Assembly (NCBI GenBank): GCA_035510775.1 | Contig: DATKGP010000024.1 | Span: 1 to 16,769, forward strand | DNA: 16,769 bases | Origin: DATKGP01 sp035510775 | Lineage (GTDB): Bacteria; Patescibacteriota; UBA1384; 2-12-FULL-50-11 | Direction of reading: 5' to 3' | Part shown: one piece after another, positions 12,744 to 16,769 of the stretch | How the letters are laid out: the number at the start of each line of letters is the position of its first letter | Position numbering within the stretch: position 1 is the stretch's first letter | The notes under the pieces: model-generated | The model's input: the letters and a program-made list of their open reading frames with translations, nothing else | The model's database searches: none | What the model was told of the DNA's origin: nothing | Program-made: the position numbers and the translations under genes

Positions 12744-12928
12744 CTACGCCGTGGGCGTAGCGGCCGTGGCGGCGCCGCCGATCGTGATGCTGATGCCCGC
12801 GCCGAACGTGAACGTGTTGTTCAGTCCGATCGTGCCGTTCATCCGCTTGATGTTCCCCTTGTTGAAGTTGAAGGCGTCGTTCTAGAAATAATAGTTCCCA
12901 TAGGCGGGCTCATGTTCTTGAAAACCAT
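12744..12928 (-). pseudogene. Small SD-led gene of about 61 codons, apparently frameshifted
   Basis: On the minus strand AAGGAG (12940-12935) lies 6 nt before an ATG at 12928. That frame reads MVFKNMSPPMGTIISR and then loses its codon bias, ending at TGA (12839). At 12881 a frame one base back takes over, starting NDAFNFNKGN and ending GGAATAATPTA at TAG (12744). Its 45 codons end almost entirely in C or G (AAC, TTC, ATC, GGC, ACG), a bias far stronger than in neighbouring genes and typical of real coding. One extra A in the AGAAC run would join both parts into a 61-aa glycine-, threonine- and asparagine-rich protein. No family is recognised. A sequencing error, a true mutation and recoding are all possible; no slippery heptamer is visible. 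A consensus-like promoter lies upstream and a terminator downstream. Confidence 0.45.
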
Positions 12929-13002
12929 AGGCGTCTCCTTGTGCCTGAGGGCGATGGCGATGTTGATGTGCTTCGATCACAAAAACCAATCGAGCTTTGT
13001 AA

Positions 13003-13031
13003 ATATTACTAAAAATGGTGAAATTTGTCAA
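13003..13031 (-). promoter_or_regulatory. Consensus-like promoter of the small minus-strand gene
   Basis: On the minus strand a perfect TTGACA (13031-13026) and TAATAT (13008-13003) are 17 nt apart. Transcription would start near 12996, giving a leader of about 68 nt before the ATG at 12928. The -35 box overlaps the stop codon of uvrC, so the small gene is a separate unit rather than a uvrC tail. This is the best -35 box in the window. Confidence 0.6.
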
Positions 13032-14653
13032 GAAGCTGAAAGAGATTTCTTGCTTTGGCGGAAGCGTTGAAAACCGATGGCGAAGCGATGAACTTCGTCA
13101 CGAACTCGGGCGAGGAAAAGTAAGCCTTTATGACCGCGTTTGACGGGAAGTGGTCGAGATTGTTTTGGTAAAAATATTCGGTCGGGCTTTTTAGCCAGCG
13201 ACATTAACGTTAATTCTCGATCGTGCAGGGTATCTGGAAGAACTTCAGCCGCGAATTTCAGTTGCTCTGGGCCACCGTCTATTAGTAATAAGTCTGGCAG
13301 AGGGCGATTGCTATCAAGTAGTCGACGAGCGACGACCTCGCGAATCATTGCAAAATCATTCTGTCCTTCGACGGTTTTGATTTTGTATTTTCGATATTCG
13401 TTTTTATCTGGAACACCGTCAATAAAACATACGCAAGCGCCGATCGCCTCGCTTTTACCCAAATTTGAAATGTCTATTGCTTCAATCCGGCGAGGTAAAT
13501 CTTTCAAATGAAGCAGTTCTTTAAGGCTGGCCAAGAAAATAATTGCCTCGTTACTTTTAAGCAACATCAGTTCCAATTTGTTGGCGGCATTTTTATTTGC
13601 CAATTCAACAATTTTTTTTCGTTCACCGCGTTCGGGTTGATGTAAAGTAACTTTGCGGTTCGCGCTCTCTGTTAAATACTGCTCAACCACGGAATCTACC
13701 ATGACGGGAAGCTCGACTTGACGGGCAGGATTAGGAGAGACTGCGTAAACACTCGAAAGAAATTGCTCGATAATTTCTTGGTCCGATTCGTCGCCAAGTA
13801 GTCGGAATCGGGTGTCCCAATGTCCCCAGATTCGACCTTCTTTCCAGACGAGAACATAAACAATGGCAGTTGTGCCGTACCGCGCCAAACCGACCGCGTC
13901 ATAGGTTTCAAAATCGGTCGATACAGCGTTCTGTTCGCTGGTGACGTCCCTAAGAGCAAAGTATTGATCACGAAGTTTCGCGGCACGCTCAAAATTATTT
14001 TTCGATGCCGACTCTTCCATCTGTCTTTTCAAATCGCGACCTAAGCGGGCGCGTTTACCGTTCAAAACTTCGATAGCGGCGTTAATGCCAGCCAGGTAAT
14101 CTTCGCGTGTTCGGCCTCCGTTTATTGGGCAGGGTGTATCGAGTAGCTGACAATTGAAACATGGGCGTTCAGTCGGCTGTAAAGTTTTGGGTGAAAAATG
14201 AATACCGTAAACCGTGCGAAGCAACTCCAAAGTTTGACGCGCCGAACGAGCCGTTAGATATGGGCCAAAGTAAGTAGTTCCGTCTTTCTCACGTCGACGA
14301 ACGATTGTGAAACGGGGAATCGGCTCTTTCTCGTAGAGTTTTATGAACGGGTAAGATTTGTCGTCGGTCAGCAAGATGTTGAATTTCGGAAGGTGTTTTT
14401 TAATTAGAGTTGTTTCTAGAAACAGCGCCTCAATTTCATTATTGACGACTATGGTTTCAATACCTTCGGCCAGGCTCATCATGACCGTCGCCCAGGGTCG
14501 ATCAGGCATCGGTCGCAAGTAGCTGGCGACCCGTTTGTTCAAATCTTTGGCCTTGCCAACGTAAAGCACTTGGTTGTCAAGGTCCTTAAATATATAAACC
14601 CCGCTCTGGTGGGGTAGGTTGGCAATAATTGTGTGAAGTTTGCTGGTTGACAT
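13028..14653 (-). CDS. uvrC: UvrC, excinuclease ABC subunit C, short form
   Basis: A 541-aa nuclease that makes both incisions around bulky DNA lesions after UvrA/UvrB loading. The GIY-YIG 3'-incision domain is N-terminal (GVYIF at 18-22, YVGKAKDLNKR at 31-41). A cysteine cluster RPCFNCQLLDTPCP follows around residue 165, then a UVR motif (RQMEESASKNNFERAAKLRD, about 210-229) that binds UvrB. The RNase-H-like 5'-incision domain keeps D394 (AIDISN), D459 (LIDGGP) and H522 (RDEVHRF). The protein stops about 20 residues after RDEVHRF, so the C-terminal helix-hairpin-helix pair of standard UvrC (about 600 aa) is absent, and downstream frames do not contain it. The ATG has no Shine-Dalgarno site; TATAAA directly abuts it. 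Confidence 0.95.
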   Translation of the reverse strand: MSTSKLHTIIANLPHQSGVYIFKDLDNQVLYVGKAKDLNKRVASYLRPMPDRPWATVMMSLAEGIETIVVNNEIEALFLETTLIKKHLPKFNILLTDDKSYPFIKLYEKEPIPRFTIVRRREKDGTTYFGPYLTARSARQTLELLRTVYGIHFSPKTLQPTERPCFNCQLLDTPCPINGGRTREDYLAGINAAIEVLNGKRARLGRDLKRQMEESASKNNFERAAKLRDQYFALRDVTSEQNAVSTDFETYDAVGLARYGTTAIVYVLVWKEGRIWGHWDTRFRLLGDESDQEIIEQFLSSVYAVSPNPARQVELPVMVDSVVEQYLTESANRKVTLHQPERGERKKIVELANKNAANKLELMLLKSNEAIIFLASLKELLHLKDLPRRIEAIDISNLGKSEAIGACVCFIDGVPDKNEYRKYKIKTVEGQNDFAMIREVVARRLLDSNRPLPDLLLIDGGPEQLKFAAEVLPDTLHDRELTLMSLAKKPDRIFLPKQSRPLPVKRGHKGLLFLARVRDEVHRFAIGFQRFRQSKKSLSAS

Positions 14654-14677
14654 TTTATACCTGTAATGTTACCATTT

Positions 14678-14779
14678 TTAAGCCGCTCTGTTTACCGGCT
14701 TGAGGCGGATAAGGAAAGGAGAGTGCCGGTAGACTCCGCGGACGAGGACGTCCGCGTCGATTTTTGCAAACCCCGCCAT
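14678..14779 (-). CDS. Candidate 33-aa small protein between uvrA and uvrC
   Basis: On the minus strand GGAGGT lies 2 nt before an ATG (14779) that opens 33 codons ending in TAA. The peptide begins MAGFAKIDADVLVRGVYRHS and ends LKPVNRAA; it is basic with a short hydrophobic centre and has no recognisable domain. Most of its codons end in C or G (GAC, GTC, CTC, CGC, ATC), like the small gene at 12744 and unlike uvrC. It starts 29 nt after the uvrA stop and ends 24 nt before the uvrC ATG, in the same direction, so it could act as a leader peptide coupling uvrC translation or be an independent small protein. Part of the bias comes from an internal GCGGAC/GTCCGC hairpin, which lowers confidence. 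Confidence 0.4.
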   Translation of the reverse strand: MAGFAKIDADVLVRGVYRHSPFLIRLKPVNRAA

Positions 14780-14787
14780 ACACCTCC

Positions 14788-14809
14788 GAGGCCCGCTTTA
14801 GCGGGCCTC
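14788..14809. terminator. Hairpin at the end of uvrA
   Basis: A perfect 9-bp stem GAGGCCCGC/GCGGGCCTC has a TTTA loop and overlaps the uvrA stop codon. No T-run follows on the minus strand, where the Shine-Dalgarno site of the 33-aa ORF comes next; the T-rich side lies on the plus strand, inside uvrA. It may attenuate or process the uvrA transcript rather than fully terminate it. Confidence 0.5.
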
Positions 14810-16769
14810 AAACTTTTCTTTTAAACAAAACTGGTTCGAGGACTTGGCCTGTTAAGGATTCTTCAACTGCTGTAATTTCTTCCGGTGTGCCTTTAGCTAC
14901 GACTTGACCACCTTTTTCGCCACCGCCCGGTCCCAAATCAATAATCCAATCGGCTGATTTAATCACGTCAAGGTTGTGTTCGATTACCACGACCGTATTT
15001 CCGCGATCAACCAGCTGTTGCAGAACGGCCAGTAATTTTTCTACGTCAGCAAAATGTAGACCAGTGGTCGGTTCGTCTAAGACATACAAAGTTTGACCGG
15101 TAGCCGGACGAGCTAATTCAGCCGAAAGCTTAATTCGCTGTGCTTCACCGCCGGATAGGGTCGGGGCGCTCTGGCCAAGATGAATGTAGCCTAAGCCAAC
15201 GTGATCCAAGGTTATCAATTTATCGATTAAACTCGGGATATTTTCAAAAAACTCGATAGCTTCCGATACGGTCATATTCAATACTTGCGAGATATTCTTG
15301 CCTTTCCACAGAACCTCCAGCGTTTCGTGGTTATAGCGAGTGCCTTTGCAGACATCGCAAGTAATATAAACATCCGGCAAGAAGTTCATTTCGATTTTAA
15401 TTTGGCCGTCGCCTTGGCAGTTTTCGCATCTGCCACCATTGACGTTGAAACTAAATCGGCCGGGTTTGTAACCGCGGCTACGAGCGGCTGGTGTGGCGGC
15501 AAATAGCGTTCGAATAATATCAAAGCATTTGGTGTAAGTGGCTGGATTGCTTCGTGGGGTTCGGCCGATAGGGGACTGATCAATCTCGACAATTTTATCA
15601 ATATATTCGGTACCGGTAATGGAGTCATGTGCGCCGGCTTGAATGAACGAACCTAGTTTTCGCTGTACTCCTTTGCACAAGACCTCGGTGATTAAAGTTG
15701 ATTTACCAGAACCCGAAACTCCAGTGACAAGCACAAAGCGCTGAAGCGGGAAAGTCACCGAAATATCTTTCAAGTTGTTTTCACGAGCGTTGTGGACAAT
15801 TAAATATGGGTGTCCTTTGGCTATTGGTCGGCGATTAGGAATGGCAATAGATTTTTTACCCGATAAATATGGCGCAGTGATGGATTTTTCGTTCTTCATC
15901 ACTTCTTCTGGTGTTCCAGCCGCCACAATATGACCGCCAGCCTCACCAGCGCCCGGACCGATATCAACCAGATAGTCAGCCTGACGCATAGTTTCTTCGT
16001 CGTGCTCGACAACAATCACGGTGTTGCCGATATCGCGTAAATGTTTAAGAGTTTCAATTAGTCGCTTATTATCAGCCGGATGAAGTCCAATTGTTGGTTC
16101 GTCCAAAACGTAAAGGATTCCAACTAGCGCCGAGCCAATTTGCGAAGCCAATCGAATACGCTGACTTTCACCGCCAGCCAGAGTCATTGCGGCGCGGTCG
16201 AGTGTGAGATAATCCAAACCTACTTTGCTCAAAAATTCCAATCGATTGGAAATTTCATAGAGAACTTTATCGGCAATAGCGCGTTCGCGTTTGTTCAAAT
16301 CTAATTTAGAAATGAATTCCAAAGCGTGATCAATCGGCAGTTCGCTAATCTCGGCGATATTTTTCGCCCCAATTTTCACAATTAGCGCTTCTTGTTTGAG
16401 GCGAGCGCCTTTGCAAGCTTGGCAGGGTTTGGTCAGCATATAGGTTTCAATTTCCTCGCGAATCATCTGCGAATCTGTCTCGCTGTAGCGTTTTAACAGA
16501 TGTGGAATGATGCCGTGGAACCACATATTGTGGTAGTTGCTGATGCCGTTAGAGAAATAGTGAAGCTGGAGTTTGATTGGCTTTTCGTCGCCATACATTA
16601 TTTTCTTAATAATCGCCGGGTCAATTTTATGAACTGGAATATCAATTGAGACATCGTAATGGTCGGCGAGAGATCGGAGCATAATGCCATAAAAACCACT
16701 GGCGTTGTGCGACCAAGGCAGAATTCCACCCTCGGCGATTGTTTTGTTCGGATCAGGCATAATTAGCTC
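14808..16769 (-). CDS. uvrA: UvrA, excinuclease ABC subunit A, 5' end outside the window
   Basis: The visible 653 codons are the C-terminal two thirds of UvrA, the damage-sensing ATPase that loads UvrB. The frame stays open to the window edge (ELI precedes MPDPNK, matching internal UvrA sequence), so the Met at 16760 is not the start and about 290 residues are missing. Visible landmarks are the CQACKGARL zinc-binding segment (about 114), first signature LAGGESQR and Walker B VLDEPTIGLHP, second Walker A GVSGSGKST, zinc module CENCQGDG paired with CDVCKGTR, second signature LSGGEAQR and Walker B VLDEPTTGLHFAD. All motifs are intact. It points the same way as uvrC, 154 nt upstream of it, with a hairpin and a small ORF between them; uvrB is not in the window. 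Confidence 0.97.
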   Translation of the reverse strand, partial: ELIMPDPNKTIAEGGILPWSHNASGFYGIMLRSLADHYDVSIDIPVHKIDPAIIKKIMYGDEKPIKLQLHYFSNGISNYHNMWFHGIIPHLLKRYSETDSQMIREEIETYMLTKPCQACKGARLKQEALIVKIGAKNIAEISELPIDHALEFISKLDLNKRERAIADKVLYEISNRLEFLSKVGLDYLTLDRAAMTLAGGESQRIRLASQIGSALVGILYVLDEPTIGLHPADNKRLIETLKHLRDIGNTVIVVEHDEETMRQADYLVDIGPGAGEAGGHIVAAGTPEEVMKNEKSITAPYLSGKKSIAIPNRRPIAKGHPYLIVHNARENNLKDISVTFPLQRFVLVTGVSGSGKSTLITEVLCKGVQRKLGSFIQAGAHDSITGTEYIDKIVEIDQSPIGRTPRSNPATYTKCFDIIRTLFAATPAARSRGYKPGRFSFNVNGGRCENCQGDGQIKIEMNFLPDVYITCDVCKGTRYNHETLEVLWKGKNISQVLNMTVSEAIEFFENIPSLIDKLITLDHVGLGYIHLGQSAPTLSGGEAQRIKLSAELARPATGQTLYVLDEPTTGLHFADVEKLLAVLQQLVDRGNTVVVIEHNLDVIKSADWIIDLGPGGGEKGGQVVAKGTPEEITAVEESLTGQVLEPVLFKRKV

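Noticed and set aside
12876..12890. Programmed -1 frameshift in the small gene
   Set aside because: No X XXY YYZ slippery heptamer or obvious downstream stimulatory structure is visible at the frame change, so a sequencing or mutational indel is simpler.
12603..13070. Plus-strand 155-codon open frame opposite the small gene
   Set aside because: Its Arg/Asp/Ala-rich centre is what a C/G-ending codon bias on the minus strand produces when read in antisense. It has no ribosome-binding site or domain and runs over the minus-strand promoter and the uvrC end.
14723..14824. Plus-strand GTG ORF after AAGGAG between uvrC and uvrA
   Set aside because: The Shine-Dalgarno-like sequence is only about one base from the GTG, too close to act, and the ORF runs antisense into the uvrA end.
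1..16769. UGA recoded as glycine (Gracilibacteria/SR1 code)
   Set aside because: UGA sits at the expected C-terminal end of several proteins here, including UvrA, UvrC, aldolase, transketolase C and the ABC ATPase. Reading it as sense would extend them into hairpins or other genes.

Overview
The window looks like chromosomal DNA from a small-genome, anaerobe-like bacterium. It is probably a member of the Candidate Phyla Radiation (Patescibacteria), but this is inferred from gene content and style rather than from a marker gene. Pointers are a compact central-carbon operon with overlapping genes, a transketolase split into two subunits, divergent pentose-phosphate enzymes, an atypical Fe/Mn superoxide dismutase and a short UvrC. 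UGA ends several full-length proteins, so the standard bacterial code fits; the UGA=Gly code of Gracilibacteria/SR1 does not.

Layout. 1-2275, all on the minus strand: tRNA-Thr(CGU), a MazG-like nucleotide pyrophosphohydrolase, and an ABC-2 exporter (permease and ATPase) whose two genes are separated by a long AT-rich foldback repeat. 2276-2650: no confident gene, with a strong hairpin and a GC-rich hairpin repeat. 2651-3320: tRNA-Gly(CCC) and, divergently, an unrecognised 149-aa protein; this pair lies between two related GC-rich hairpins and appears to share a face-to-face promoter. 3348-9764, plus strand: eight closely packed genes (D-2-hydroxyacid dehydrogenase, RpiB, Rpe-like epimerase, transketolase N and C subunits, class II fructose-bisphosphate aldolase, GAPDH, metallo-beta-lactamase-fold hydrolase). 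9798-12575, plus strand: cysteine desulfurase, superoxide dismutase and endonuclease IV. 12576-16769, minus strand: UvrC and a UvrA that runs off the window end.

How it fits together. The operon converts pentose phosphates and fructose-1,6-bisphosphate through glyceraldehyde-3-phosphate. GAPDH makes NADH, and the D-lactate-dehydrogenase-like enzyme could reoxidise it, giving a redox-balanced fermentative module. The second half is oxidative-damage defence and DNA repair.

The least expected signal is a set of very short, unannotated minus-strand ORFs with clear Shine-Dalgarno sites: 34 aa (10966-11070), 33 aa between uvrA and uvrC (14678-14779), and a small gene at 12744-12928 with a consensus promoter that appears broken by a one-base frameshift. 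Several ordinary genes (MazG-like, cysteine desulfurase, perhaps nfo) instead have promoter-like -10 boxes 6-9 nt before the ATG, which suggests leaderless transcripts.
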